Shown here piece after piece: positions 33,115 to 44,807 of a DNA stretch of 64,000 bases. A program made the translations under genes and the position numbers. The notes beneath the pieces were generated by a model. That model made no database searches. It saw only the letters and a program-made list of their open reading frames with translations, and was not told the DNA's origin. The stretch's first letter is position 1; every line of letters starts with the position of its first letter. This DNA comes from Nannocystis pusilla (lineage in GTDB: Bacteria > Myxococcota_A > Polyangia > Nannocystales > Nannocystaceae): positions 1 to 64,000 of the forward strand of contig NZ_JAIRAU010000031.1 of NCBI RefSeq assembly GCF_020073745.1, given 5' to 3'.

Positions 33115-33702
33115 TCAACCTTCGGACTCCACCGGCGGCTCGGGCATGAACAGGTCGTCGATCACCAGCTCGATGGCCTCGAACGGCGGCACGCGAGCGA
33201 CAGCGCTGCGGCCGTACGTCCCCGTCACCGTCCACCGCCCGCGCTCGAGCGCATACGCCTCGAGCACGCACTCCACCGGGTCGAGCAGCCAGTAGAAGGG
33301 CACGCCGTGGCGGGCGTACAGCTCCATCTTGACCACGCGGTCGCGCCGCACCCCCTGCCTGGGCGACAGAACCTCGCAGATCCAGTCCGGCACCGCCGTG
33401 ATCGGCCGCTTGCCCCAGGGAGAGGGCAACCGCTCGCGCCGCCAGCCGACGAGGTCCGGGCGGACCACGTCGTGATCCGTGAACTGAACATCGACCTCGC
33501 CGACGATCCACCAGCCGCCGGGGCCGCCACGTCCGCGGTCGAACGGGCCGCGCAGGCTGCCGAGCAGCCCCCCCTGGGAATAGGCGTGGTCGAACACGGC
33601 GCTCGGTTGCACCACCAATTCGCCCGCGAGGATCTCCGCCTTCACGTCCTCCGGCGTGGCGAGCAGATCCGCGTAGGTCGCGAGCTTCGGCGCGGCGGCC
33701 AT
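33115..33702 (-). CDS. Uma2 family (DUF820) putative endonuclease
   Basis: A 195-residue PD-(D/E)XK-fold protein of the Uma2 family, which is abundant in cyanobacteria and myxobacteria. It shows ATYADLLATPED, the acidic PDLVGW, PDWICEVLSP, the lysine in DRVVKMELYARHGVPFYWLLDP and a C-terminal VPPFEAIELVIDDLF. Nuclease activity is presumed from fold only. The start may be the ATG at 33702 or one four codons upstream at 33714. There is no obvious partner gene. Confidence 0.85.
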   Translation of the reverse strand: MAAAPKLATYADLLATPEDVKAEILAGELVVQPSAVFDHAYSQGGLLGSLRGPFDRGRGGPGGWWIVGEVDVQFTDHDVVRPDLVGWRRERLPSPWGKRPITAVPDWICEVLSPRQGVRRDRVVKMELYARHGVPFYWLLDPVECVLEAYALERGRWTVTGTYGRSAVARVPPFEAIELVIDDLFMPEPPVESEG

Positions 33703-33766
33703 GATCGCCAGCATACACCATCTTTGGTTCCCTTGCAGTCGCCGCCGCGCCTGATAGCCTGCGGAC

Positions 33767-34915
33767 ATGGGCTTTCGCGTGGTCGCAGTCGTCGTCGCCG
33801 TCACGTCCGCGCTGGCGTCAACGGGCTGCGCCGACGACTGCGGCGACGGCGAGTACCGCGACCCCGAGATCTGTTTCAACGAACATGTCCTCGAGGTCCA
33901 GTCCGAGGCCGCCAGCCCGCTCGCGCTGCGGGCCGGCGACTTCGACGGCGACGGCCTCGACGACGTCCTGGTCGTCGGCGCCGAGTCGGGCACCATCACC
34001 ACCGACCTGCGGCTCGGCGACGGCGCTGGCGGGCTCGGCGAGCCGCGCGACGTGCGGGTCGCCGGCTGCAGCGCCTACCCGGTCACCGGCGACCTCGACC
34101 TCGACGGCGCCGTCGACCTACTGTTCCCCACCTGCGACGCCGGCGTCCTCGTCTACCGGGCCGACGGCGCCGGCGGCTTCGCGCCCGCGTTCGAGATCGC
34201 CGTCGGCATCGACATCCGCACCACCACCCTCACCGACGTCGACGGCGACGGCCGGCGCGACTTGCTTGTCCTCGGGGCCATGTCCGGACAGCCAGCTCTG
34301 AGCATCGTCCGCGCCGACCCGGCCGGCGGCTTTGCGGCCCCCGAGGTGCACCTCGCCGTCGTCCCCGGGCTCGACCGCTTCGCGCCCGACGCCTTCGTCG
34401 CCGGCCGGCTGCGCCGCGACGGTCCGGTCGAGCTCGTCCTCGCCGAGCAGGGGCGCAGCGACGGCCTCGCGCGGGCCACCCTCGCCGGCGGCGGGTTCGG
34501 CCCGCTCGTCGCCATGACCACCGGCCTCAGGCCCGGCGGCCTCTACCTGCGCGACCTCGACGACGACGACATCCTCGACGTCCTCGTCCTCGACACCGCC
34601 CCCGACGCCCTCGCGCCGCTGCTCGGCCCCGACCTGACCGAAGGGCCACGTACGAACCTCGGCTCGCGCCCCGGCCCGATCGCCCTCGCGCACCTCGACG
34701 GCGACGGCAGCCTCGACGCCGTCCTGTTCCACGGCGACCGCCTCGGCCTGTGGCGCGGCGTCGGCGACGGCCGCTTCACCGCCGCCGTCCAGCTCGAGTT
34801 CGTCGGCGACGTCGTCGAGGTCGTCCTCCCCGACCTCAACGCCGACGGCCGCGCCGACGTCGTCGCCGGCCTGTTCCCCGACCGCGGCCTCGCCATCCGC
34901 CTCAGCGGCCCGTGA
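33767..34915 (+). CDS. FG-GAP/VCBS repeat lipoprotein
   Basis: A 382-residue lipoprotein (lipobox ASTGC) with a short Cys-containing N-terminal segment, then six or so FG-GAP-type repeats (AGDFDGDGLDDVLVV, TDVDGDGRRDLLVL, LRDLDDDDILDVLVL, AHLDGDGSLDAVLF, PDLNADGRADVV). These form a probable seven-bladed calcium-binding propeller. There is no enzymatic domain. A remnant of the 14-bp family (TGTCCTCGGGGCCATGTCC near 34268) is translated in frame as LVLGAMSGQPA. Confidence 0.82.
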   Translation: MGFRVVAVVVAVTSALASTGCADDCGDGEYRDPEICFNEHVLEVQSEAASPLALRAGDFDGDGLDDVLVVGAESGTITTDLRLGDGAGGLGEPRDVRVAGCSAYPVTGDLDLDGAVDLLFPTCDAGVLVYRADGAGGFAPAFEIAVGIDIRTTTLTDVDGDGRRDLLVLGAMSGQPALSIVRADPAGGFAAPEVHLAVVPGLDRFAPDAFVAGRLRRDGPVELVLAEQGRSDGLARATLAGGGFGPLVAMTTGLRPGGLYLRDLDDDDILDVLVLDTAPDALAPLLGPDLTEGPRTNLGSRPGPIALAHLDGDGSLDAVLFHGDRLGLWRGVGDGRFTAAVQLEFVGDVVEVVLPDLNADGRADVVAGLFPDRGLAIRLSGP

Positions 34916-35306
34916 CCGCGCCGCGGCGCCGTCCGGGGTCCAGCACACCCGTGTCGCGCGTCCTCTCGACCACTCGCTCGTCACGCGACGGTATCACCGA
35001 GCCTCCGTCCCCGTGCAGCCACCGTTCCGAGCAGCCCGCGACGAACCCCTGCAGCCGGGCCCTCGCCAGCTCCGGGCACCGTTTCGTGCTCCCGCAGCGA
35101 GCCCCCGCCTCGACCTCGCTCGCCGTCCTGGCGACGCGGGCACCGCTCGCCGCGCCCGCTCGCCGCACCGCGACCTCCATCGTCGCCGCTTCCACGCACG
35201 CTGCCGGCCCTGCACCTCGCCGCCGCCGTTCGGGCCTGCCTGGGCTCGCTCGTCGGGCTCGCCGAATTTCGCGCCCGACGCCGCCGCTGATACCCTTGGC
35301 CCCGCC
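34916..35306. other. 391-bp gap without a recognised gene
   Basis: All frames are Arg/Pro/Ser-rich with no protein-like periodicity, and no clear 14-bp array is present. It holds only the presumed promoter of the small membrane protein that follows. Confidence 0.5.
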
Positions 35307-35717
35307 ATGACCACCTCGAGCACCCCCCGCAACTACGAGTTCTCGGCGCCGGAGAACGTCATCATCCGCCAGCTCGTCGACGCCATGCGCTTCGTCGCCG
35401 CGGCCTCGCTCGCGGTGGGCGCCTTCGTCCTGATCCTCGGCATCGCCGGCCTCGCCACCCACGGCAGGTCGGCCATCGGCCCCGCGATCGGTCAGTTCGC
35501 CGAGGCCGTCGTGTTCGGCCTCATCGGCATGTGGCTGCAGCGGGCCGTCGACGCCTTCAACCGCGTGATCGACACCAGCGGCGACGACATCACCCACCTG
35601 CTGCACGCCCTGCGCGAGCTCACCCGCGTGTTCTCGCTCCAGCGCACCGTCCTGGTCCTGGCCGCCATCATCATCGTCATGGCGATCGGGATCCACGGCG
35701 TGCTCTCGCTCGGCTGA
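35307..35717 (+). CDS. Three-helix membrane protein of unknown function
   Basis: This 136-residue protein has hydrophobic segments at about 28-50, 60-78 and 110-132, joined by polar loops, with a basic central region (LQRAVDAFNRVIDTSGDDITHLLHALREL). The short conserved-looking motif between segments 2 and 3 resembles cytoplasmic loops of uncharacterised myxobacterial membrane proteins. I cannot assign a family. The ATG at 35307 is the first plausible start. Confidence 0.68.
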   Translation: MTTSSTPRNYEFSAPENVIIRQLVDAMRFVAAASLAVGAFVLILGIAGLATHGRSAIGPAIGQFAEAVVFGLIGMWLQRAVDAFNRVIDTSGDDITHLLHALRELTRVFSLQRTVLVLAAIIIVMAIGIHGVLSLG

Positions 35718-35721
35718 TCGG

Positions 35722-35791
35722 CCCTGCTCGTTCGGGCAGGTCCGACCGGACATGCCCTCCTGGACATGCCCTCGCGGACATGTCCCTCCAC
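35722..35791. repeat. Array of five 14-bp units between convergent genes
   Basis: Units start at 35722, 35736, 35750, 35764 and 35778. The last three share ACATG-CCCT or ACATGTCCCT cores. The array starts 4 bp after one stop and ends 5 bp before the opposing stop, so it is the whole junction. Confidence 0.88.
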
Positions 35792-35796
35792 GCAGC

Positions 35797-36621
35797 TCAC
35801 CCGCGCTTGATCTTGCCGAAGTAGCGCGGCACCAGCTTGTGGTAGAACCGCTCGGGCGCCAGCCGCTTGAGCCGCCACAGCCACGACCCGTCGGCGTGCG
35901 GCAGGGCGTAGAGCGTGCCCTCCGCGGCGGCGTCGAGGGCGAAGCGGGCCACCTCGGGCGCCTGCATCTTCGCGCGCTCCATCAGCTTGGTGGCGGTCGA
36001 CGCCGCGCGGCTCTCGCCGTGGTGGCGGCCGGCGTCGATGATCCGCGTGCGGAAGAACGTCGGGCACAGCACCGTCACGCCGATGCCGGTGCCGCGCAGC
36101 TCTCCGGCCATCGTCTCCGACAGCGCGACCACGGCCGCCTTCGTCACGTTGTAGGGCGCCATCATCGGCGTGCACAGGAGCCCCGCCGCCGAGGCGACGT
36201 TGATCACGTGGCCGCGGCCCTGCGCGCGCATGTGCGGCAGGAACAGCTCGCAGCCGTAGATCACGCCCCACAGGTTGACGCCCATGATCCACTCCCAGTC
36301 CTGCGGCGGGATGGCGTCGACCGGCCCGCTCGTCGCCACGCCGGCGTTGTTGATCAGCAGGTCGACCCCGCCGAGCAGCGACTGCGCCGCCTCGGCCAGC
36401 TCCGCCACCGCCTCGCGCCGGGCCACGTCGCAGGCCCGCGCGTGGGCCTTGCAGCCGAGCTTCTCGAGCTGCCCCGCCGTCTCCTCCGCGCCTGCCAGGT
36501 CGATGTCGGCCACCACGACCTGCGCGTTGCGGCGGCCCAGCTCGAGGCAGAACGCGCGGCCGAGGCCACCACCCGCGCCGGTGACCACCGCGCGCACCGG
36601 CTTGTCGAAGGAGAGCGTCAT
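35797..36621 (-). CDS. Short-chain dehydrogenase/reductase
   Basis: A 274-residue classical SDR with the cofactor motif TGAGGGLG (residues 14-21), an acidic residue at the end of beta-2 (VADIDL, NAD preference), NNAGV, catalytic Ser in NVASAAG and YNVTK. The C-terminal 30 residues (RRLAPERFYHKLVPRYFGKIK) are typical of SDR families acting on lipid or long-chain substrates in actinobacteria and myxobacteria; this is a weak inference. The ATG at 36621 is chosen over a GTG nine bases upstream. Confidence 0.88.
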   Translation of the reverse strand: MTLSFDKPVRAVVTGAGGGLGRAFCLELGRRNAQVVVADIDLAGAEETAGQLEKLGCKAHARACDVARREAVAELAEAAQSLLGGVDLLINNAGVATSGPVDAIPPQDWEWIMGVNLWGVIYGCELFLPHMRAQGRGHVINVASAAGLLCTPMMAPYNVTKAAVVALSETMAGELRGTGIGVTVLCPTFFRTRIIDAGRHHGESRAASTATKLMERAKMQAPEVARFALDAAAEGTLYALPHADGSWLWRLKRLAPERFYHKLVPRYFGKIKRG

Positions 36622-36655
36622 CACCGGCACGCTACACCAGTTCGCCGCGCGCCCG

Positions 36656-37528
36656 TCACCGCGACGCCGCGCTCGCCCGCGGATCGTCCTCGGGCTTGCG
36701 TGCGCGCGACTCCCAGTCGGCGGGTGGCCACGGTTCGGGCCAGTGGACCTCGACCAGCGTCAAGCCCCGCGGCGGCGCCGTGCGGCCGGCCCGGCGGCGA
36801 TCGGGTCGGGCCAGCAGCTCGGCGATCTGCGCCGGAGGCCGCTGTCCCAGCCCGACCTCGACCAGCGTGCCGACCATGATGCGCACCATGTTCTGCAAGA
36901 AAGCCTCGCCCCGGACCGTCACCGTCACGATCGCCGGCGAGTCGGGCGCGGCCACCGTGCTGAGGCCCGGCGGCTCCTCCGCCGCCGCCGCCGCGACCTC
37001 GACCGCGAGCATCGTCCGCACCGTCGTCTGCGCCTGGCACTGGCTGGCGCGGAAGCCGGCGAAGTCGTGTTCGCCGACGAACGCGGCGGCCGCCGCCTGC
37101 ATCGCCGCGACGTCGAGCCTGCGGGCCAGGTGCCACTCGCCGCGGTCGGTCGTCGGCACGCGGTGCGGCGTGCAGCGGATCCGGTAGCGATACGTCTTGC
37201 CGTCGTTGTAAAACCGCGGGTCGACCGCGCGGCCGTCCGGCAGGCTGCAGGCCCACGCGCCGAGCACCCCGACGTCGCGCGGCAGCTTGCTCGTGAGTCC
37301 GAGCACCACGCCGCGCTCCGGGATCGGGAGCGTCGGTTCGAACCCCACCAGCTGCCCGAGCGCGTGCACGCCGGCGTCCGTGCGGCTGGCGGCGCGAGTC
37401 CGCAGCGGCCTCTGGTAGAGCTCGGCGAGGGCCGTCTCCAGCACCCCCTGCACCGTCCTGGTGCCCTCCTGGCGGGCAAATCCGTGAAAATCGGTGCCGT
37501 CGTAGGCGACCCGCAGGAGCAGCGTCAT
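36656..37528 (-). CDS. truA: tRNA pseudouridine(38-40) synthase
   Basis: The 290-residue enzyme converts U38-U40 of the tRNA anticodon stem to pseudouridine. It starts MTLLLRVAYDGTDFHGFARQ and has the catalytic Asp51 in SRTDAGVHALGQ, RFYNDGKTYRYRI, the EHDFAGFRAS motif and the C-terminal GEAFLQNMVRIMVGTLVEVG. It is about 30 residues longer than the E. coli enzyme because of an Ala/Glu-rich insert and a C-terminal tail. It lies 34 bp upstream of the SDR gene and is divergent from pssA. Confidence 0.94.
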   Translation of the reverse strand: MTLLLRVAYDGTDFHGFARQEGTRTVQGVLETALAELYQRPLRTRAASRTDAGVHALGQLVGFEPTLPIPERGVVLGLTSKLPRDVGVLGAWACSLPDGRAVDPRFYNDGKTYRYRIRCTPHRVPTTDRGEWHLARRLDVAAMQAAAAAFVGEHDFAGFRASQCQAQTTVRTMLAVEVAAAAAEEPPGLSTVAAPDSPAIVTVTVRGEAFLQNMVRIMVGTLVEVGLGQRPPAQIAELLARPDRRRAGRTAPPRGLTLVEVHWPEPWPPADWESRARKPEDDPRASAASR

Positions 37529-37640
37529 GGGCGCGGCCGCACCATCGGCCGACCCTCGCGGCCTGTCAACCGAACTCGGCCTCCGTGCTCGAAATCAGCG
37601 CCGCGCGCGCGATTTCTTGCTACCTTGGTGCCCCCCGGCA

Positions 37641-38540
37641 ATGGACTTTCGCAAGACCTATTTCCTGCTGCCGAACCTCTTCACCCTCGCCGGCCTGTTT
37701 TGCGGCTTCTACGCGATCTCGGTGTGCGCGCGGTTGAGCGACGAGGGCGGGGGCAGCGACGCGCTCTACAAGGCCTCGCTGGCGATCATGCTCGGCCTGT
37801 TCTTCGACGCCGCCGACGGCCGGATCGCCCGGCTCACGCGCACGCAGAGCGAACTCGGCCTGCACCTCGACAGCCTGTCGGACCTCGTCACCTTCGGCGT
37901 CGCGCCCGGGCTCGTCATCTACCGCTGGGGCCTCGAGGGTTTCGGCCGCGCCGGGCTCTTCATCGCCTTCCTGTTCGTCGCCGGCGGCGCCTTCCGCCTG
38001 GCCCGCTTCAACGTCCTGTCGCTGCGGGCCATCGACGAGAAGCCCGGCAAGTACATGCTGGGCCTGCCGATCCCCGTCGCCGCCACCGTCCTGATCTCGA
38101 CGGTGATGGCGTTCCACGCCATCGGCATCAACCAGACCACCAATCACATCCTCGTCGCCACGCTGGTCACCGTCCTCTCGTACTTGATGATCAGCCGGGT
38201 CCGCTTCCGCTCGATGAAGGACCTCAAGCTGACCAAGCGGACCACCGCCGTGGTCGGCCTGCTGCTCGCCAGCGCCGTGCTCGTGGCCGTCCGGATCTCC
38301 CGCCCCGCCGTGCTGATCCTGCTGGTCGGCTGTTACATCACCCTCGGCCTCATCGAGGAGATGTACCTGCTGCGCAAGGGCCGGGTCGAGCGCCTGCGGG
38401 CCGCGCGGGCCCAGGCGCTCGCGCCTGCCGCGAGCGAAGAGGTCGCCAGCGAGGACGAGGTCCTCGCCGAGCTCGGCATCGACGACGACGCCACCATCCG
38501 GACCGCCCCCGGCGCCGAGAGCGTCGTCGCCTCGACCTGA
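37641..38540 (+). CDS. pssA: CDP-diacylglycerol-serine O-phosphatidyltransferase
   Basis: A 299-residue polytopic enzyme of the CDP-alcohol phosphatidyltransferase family, type II PssA. It makes phosphatidylserine from CDP-diacylglycerol and serine. The signature DxxDGxxAR...GxxxDxxxD is seen as Asp56-Asp59 and Asp77-Asp81 (DAADGRIAR, LHLDSLSD). About eight membrane segments precede an Ala/Glu-rich cytoplasmic tail. The TGA lies inside a 14-bp unit (38535-38548). No psd gene is adjacent. Confidence 0.92.
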   Translation: MDFRKTYFLLPNLFTLAGLFCGFYAISVCARLSDEGGGSDALYKASLAIMLGLFFDAADGRIARLTRTQSELGLHLDSLSDLVTFGVAPGLVIYRWGLEGFGRAGLFIAFLFVAGGAFRLARFNVLSLRAIDEKPGKYMLGLPIPVAATVLISTVMAFHAIGINQTTNHILVATLVTVLSYLMISRVRFRSMKDLKLTKRTTAVVGLLLASAVLVAVRISRPAVLILLVGCYITLGLIEEMYLLRKGRVERLRAARAQALAPAASEEVASEDEVLAELGIDDDATIRTAPGAESVVAST

Positions 38541-38618
38541 CCCTTCAGCCAGCCGCGCCGGGCCGGGCTCTGCCCATCCGCCCCGCCCCCGCCTGTCCTT
38601 TCAGCCAGGCGCTCGCGC
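38535..38618. repeat. Two separated pairs of 14-bp units at a convergent junction
   Basis: ACCTGACCCTTCAG plus CCAGCC at 38535 contains the pssA stop. GCCTGTCCTTTCAG plus CCAGGC at 38591 contains the stop of the opposing membrane-protein gene. The two pairs are near copies 56 bp (four units) apart. Confidence 0.7.
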
Positions 38619-39293
38619 CAGCCGCACCCCGGTCGCCAGCAGCAGCGCGTACAGCAGCAGCTCGAGCAGCTCCTGGGCCGCCCGCTCCCACGCCGGGATC
38701 ATGTTCCCGGCGATGAACAGCCCCGCCACCGCCGCGAACGCCCAGCGCTCGTCGCGGCTCGGCGTGGCTCGGCCGAGCCAGCGACCGGTGCCGGGGACCA
38801 TGTAGTAACCGACCAGCGGCAGCGCGAACAGCAGGTACGACGACCCGCGGCCGGCGTTGTGCATGTTGCGGTGGCCGAACGCCGCCGCCATCCGCTCGCC
38901 GAGCGCCGGCCAGCCGTAGACGGCGCCCCAGTCGACCTCTTCCGCCAGCACCAGCGCCAAGAACCCCGCCATCGCCAGCGGCACCGCGCGCCTGCTCGCG
39001 ACCCGCCCGGCGAGCGCCCACGCGACCACCGCCGCCGCCAGCACCGCGTGCGACGCGTGCTCCGCCGGCCCTTCCTTGGCCAGCACCGCGAGCGTCGTCG
39101 CCGGGCTCGCCAGCGCCGCCACGACCGCCACGGCCGCGACCGTCAGCACCACGATCGTCCAGGGGAGCACCGCCGCAGCATAGAGGATCTCGCGACGGCT
39201 GGGTCTGTCTCGCTCGCGCGTCGCGGCCGACACCGCCGCGGAGGTTCGCGCACCCGCTCGCTGGCGCCGCGTCGCGACCGGGCCCACAAGCAT
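38601..39293 (-). CDS. Polytopic membrane protein of unknown function
   Basis: A protein of about 230 residues with six predicted hydrophobic segments, an Arg-rich N-terminus, and a polar loop with LAEEVDWGAVYGWP and GHRNMHNAGRG that could be a metal- or substrate-binding region. I do not recognise the family. The start is uncertain; the ATG at 39293 gives a positive-inside N-terminus. Its stop falls within a 14-bp repeat unit. Confidence 0.65.
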   Translation of the reverse strand: MLVGPVATRRQRAGARTSAAVSAATRERDRPSRREILYAAAVLPWTIVVLTVAAVAVVAALASPATTLAVLAKEGPAEHASHAVLAAAVVAWALAGRVASRRAVPLAMAGFLALVLAEEVDWGAVYGWPALGERMAAAFGHRNMHNAGRGSSYLLFALPLVGYYMVPGTGRWLGRATPSRDERWAFAAVAGLFIAGNMIPAWERAAQELLELLLYALLLATGVRLARAPG

Positions 39294-39356
39294 GGCGACC
39301 GCGAACCAGGACCGCGGACCCGGCGCCACCGCCCCGTCCGCAGCGAGACAGGCACG

Positions 39357-39539
39357 ATGCCCAAGCTCGGAATCCACTCTCCGTCGAGCGCCCAGCTGCT
39401 CGAGCGACGGATGCCCGTCGCCGCCGAGCAGCGTCCGCGAGCCCGCGCGCCCTGGCTGACCCCCGTCGTCATCCCCGCGCTGCTCGTCCTGCTCGTCGCC
39501 ACCGTCCTTGTCTACGTGTTGGCCGCGCAATCGCAATGA
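39357..39539 (+). CDS. Small tail-anchored membrane protein
   Basis: A 60-residue protein with a soluble basic N-terminus (residues 1-33) and one C-terminal hydrophobic segment (TPVVIPALLVLLVATVLVYVL), the plan of a tail-anchored protein. Its TGA overlaps the ATG of the DUF2382 gene by 4 bp, which supports real translation and joint expression. The family is not recognised. Confidence 0.6.
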   Translation: MPKLGIHSPSSAQLLERRMPVAAEQRPRARAPWLTPVVIPALLVLLVATVLVYVLAAQSQ

Positions 39540-41302
39540 CAATGACGACCCCGCCGAACAGACCTGTCCAAAAGGACAGCGAGAGCCCGACCGCCGCCGC
39601 GACCGAGGCGACCGCGCGCGACGTCGCCGTCATCCCGCGGGTGGAGGAGCGGCTGCGCGTCGACACCCGCGTGCGCGAGCGCGGGCGCGTGCGCATCGAC
39701 AAGACCGTCGAGGAGCGCGACGAGCCGGTCGAGCTCGCCAGCAGCGAGGACCACGTCGTCAGCTGGCGCGTCCCCGTCGGCCGCCCGGTCGACGCCCCGG
39801 TGCCCGTCCGCTACGACGGCGACACCATGATCTTGCCGATCCACGAGGAGGTCGTGGTCGTGCAGAAGCAGCTCGTCCTGCGCGAAGAGCTGCACGTCCG
39901 CGTCCACCGCGTGCACTTGCGCGAGCAGCAGACGATGCATCTCCGCTCCGAGGCGATCTCTATCACCCACAACAGAACCACCCCAGGAGAAGCCGTCATG
40001 AAAACCGTTATCGGTCTGTTCGATGATTTCAACGACGCGCAGGCCGTCGTCACCGCCCTGCTCAAGCGCAACATCGACCGCGCAGACATCAGCGTGGTCG
40101 CCAACAACCTCGAGAACATCCCCATCAACCTCGACAAGGACCCGGCCGAGGGCCGCCACGAGGCGATGGCCGAGAGCGCGAAGACGGGGGCAGGCACCGG
40201 CGCGATCGTCGGCACCGGCGTCGGCGGCGTGCTCGGTTTCCTCGCCGGCATCGGCTCGATCTTCATCCCCGGCATCGGCCCGATCGTCGCCGCCGGCCCG
40301 CTGCTGGCCGCCCTCACCGGCGCCGGCGTCGGCGCGGCCGCCGGCGCCGCCCTCGGCGGCCTGGTCGGCGCGCTCACCCAGGCCGGCGTGCCCGAACACG
40401 ACGCCCACTTCTACGCCGAGGCCGTGCGCCGCGGCGGCACCCTCGTGCTCGTGCAGACCTCCGACGAGCGCGCCGCCGACGTCGCCTCGATGATGAGCGG
40501 CTCGGGCGCGGTCGACGTCGACCGCCGCCGCGAGCACTTCAAGTCGACCGGCTTCAAGGGCCACGACCAGTCGGCCAAGCCGTACACGATGGAGCAGCTC
40601 ACGCGCGAGCGCCAGGCCTACCGCGCCCAGCCGGGCATGACCGGCGCGGCCATGCGGACGCAAGCGGCGGGCGCCACGGGCACCACCGCCGCCGCCACCG
40701 GCACCACCGGCACCACCGGCACCGGCACCACCGGCACCGGCGCCGCCCAGCGCACGCAGCAGAACCTCGACGCGCCGCACTTCAGGGACGCCGCGGTCGA
40801 GATGAAGGTCGTCGAGGAGGACCTGCTGGTCGGCAAGCGGGTCGTCGAGCAGGGCCGCGTCCGCGTCTACGCGCACGTCAGCGAGCGCCCGGTCGAGGAG
40901 CAGGTCAACCTGCGCGAGGAGCACGTGACCGTGAAGCGGCGCCCCGTCGACCGCCCGGCCACCAGCGAGGACCTCAACGCGTTCCGCGAGTCGACGATGG
41001 AGATGACCGAGTACGCCGAGGAGGCGGTGGTCGCCAAGGAGGCGCGCGTGGTCGAGGAGGTCGTGGTCGGCCGCGAGGTCGAGACGCACACCGAGACCGT
41101 GCGCGACAAGGTCCGTCGCACCGACGTCGAGGTCGTCGAGGAGCAGACGCCGTCGAAGACGGTGTCGACCACGCCGATGCACAAGGTCACCGGCACGACC
41201 GGCACGACCGGCACGACCCCCGGCACCGGCCAGCCGAGCGCGACCAACCGGCCGACGCCGCCGCCGCCGCCCGGGCAGAAGAAGCGCGCGTCCGGCGGCT
41301 GA
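39536..41302 (+). CDS. DUF2382 (YsnF/AvaK) stress protein, two genes in one frame
   Basis: The 588-residue ORF has an N-terminal DUF2382 domain (residues about 33-140, RVEERLRVDTRVRERGRVRIDK and LPIHEEVVVVQKQLVLREE). A GS17M-like segment (MKTVIGLFDDFNDAQAVV) with a glycine-zipper membrane region follows (residues about 215-285). After a Thr/Gly linker there is a second DUF2382 domain (MKVVEEDLLVGKRVVEQGRVRV). Proteins of this last plan normally begin at MKTV. A strong ribosome binding site (AGGAG at 39985-39989) precedes that ATG at 39998, and the linker before it reads like untranslated DNA. I infer two originally separate genes with the upstream stop codon lost. The family is linked to general or desiccation stress. 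Confidence 0.8.
   Translation: MTMTTPPNRPVQKDSESPTAAATEATARDVAVIPRVEERLRVDTRVRERGRVRIDKTVEERDEPVELASSEDHVVSWRVPVGRPVDAPVPVRYDGDTMILPIHEEVVVVQKQLVLREELHVRVHRVHLREQQTMHLRSEAISITHNRTTPGEAVMKTVIGLFDDFNDAQAVVTALLKRNIDRADISVVANNLENIPINLDKDPAEGRHEAMAESAKTGAGTGAIVGTGVGGVLGFLAGIGSIFIPGIGPIVAAGPLLAALTGAGVGAAAGAALGGLVGALTQAGVPEHDAHFYAEAVRRGGTLVLVQTSDERAADVASMMSGSGAVDVDRRREHFKSTGFKGHDQSAKPYTMEQLTRERQAYRAQPGMTGAAMRTQAAGATGTTAAATGTTGTTGTGTTGTGAAQRTQQNLDAPHFRDAAVEMKVVEEDLLVGKRVVEQGRVRVYAHVSERPVEEQVNLREEHVTVKRRPVDRPATSEDLNAFRESTMEMTEYAEEAVVAKEARVVEEVVVGREVETHTETVRDKVRRTDVEVVEEQTPSKTVSTTPMHKVTGTTGTTGTTPGTGQPSATNRPTPPPPPGQKKRASGG
39985..40000 (+). promoter_or_regulatory. Internal ribosome binding site and ATG inside the DUF2382 ORF
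   Basis: AGGAG lies 8 bases upstream of ATG 39998. A start here gives a 434-residue protein with the standard architecture of the family. The preceding 40 bases have lower GC than the coding regions on both sides. Confidence 0.7.
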
Positions 41303-41347
41303 TCCGCTTCCCGCGGGGGATCCGGCGATAGGCCGGGCCCTCGCCGG

Positions 41348-41375
41348 ACATGATCGAAAGAACATGTCCGCTCCC
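41348..41375. repeat. Two 14-bp palindromic units next to a terminator
   Basis: ACATGATCGAAAGA and ACATGTCCGCTCCC precede the intrinsic terminator at 41377 by a few bases. Confidence 0.65.
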
Positions 41376-41376
41376 G

Positions 41377-41406
41377 CCGCGTCCCGCCCAGGGACGCGGT
41401 TTTTTT
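41377..41406 (+). terminator. Strong intrinsic terminator after the stress-protein gene
   Basis: A 9-bp GC-rich stem (CCGCGTCCC with GGGACGCGG, loop GCCCA) is followed by seven T. It lies 74 bp after the stress-protein stop and must lie outside the next coding region. Confidence 0.88.
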
Positions 41407-41423
41407 CGTTATCCTCGCGCGAA

Positions 41424-44480
<3,057 letters not shown>

Positions 44481-44807
44481 TTCACCCGAGCCCGGGCGAG
44501 CCGATGTCGTCGCTCGAATCGACGCCATCCTCGCCGAGCGAGCCCACGACGACCCGGTCCTCGCCGCACAGGTCGTGCTGGTCTCGCGCTCGCCTCGCGA
44601 TGCACGCGCAGGTCGGCGACGGCGGCGACACGAGGACGCGCGTCACGCCGCCGGGGCGGCGAACGAGTCACGCCGCGCGCGGCGAAGCGGGCGCAGCGGC
44701 GCGGGCCGCATTGGCGTCCGCCGGAGGATCTTCCATCTTGAAGCGACGGGCTCCCGCCCACGCTCCGGCGAACGGGCGACCGCGCGCGGGTCCACGGAGG
44801 TCGTGCC
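44481..44807. other. 327-bp gap without a recognised gene
   Basis: No frame on either strand looks like a protein. A minus-strand Asp/Gly/Val-rich stretch near 44500-44590 is short and has no start. No repeat units are clear here. Confidence 0.45.

Noticed and set aside
44481..44807. A minus-strand acidic peptide near 44500-44590 as a small gene
   Set aside because: No start codon or ribosome binding site, and the stretch is too short to distinguish from chance.
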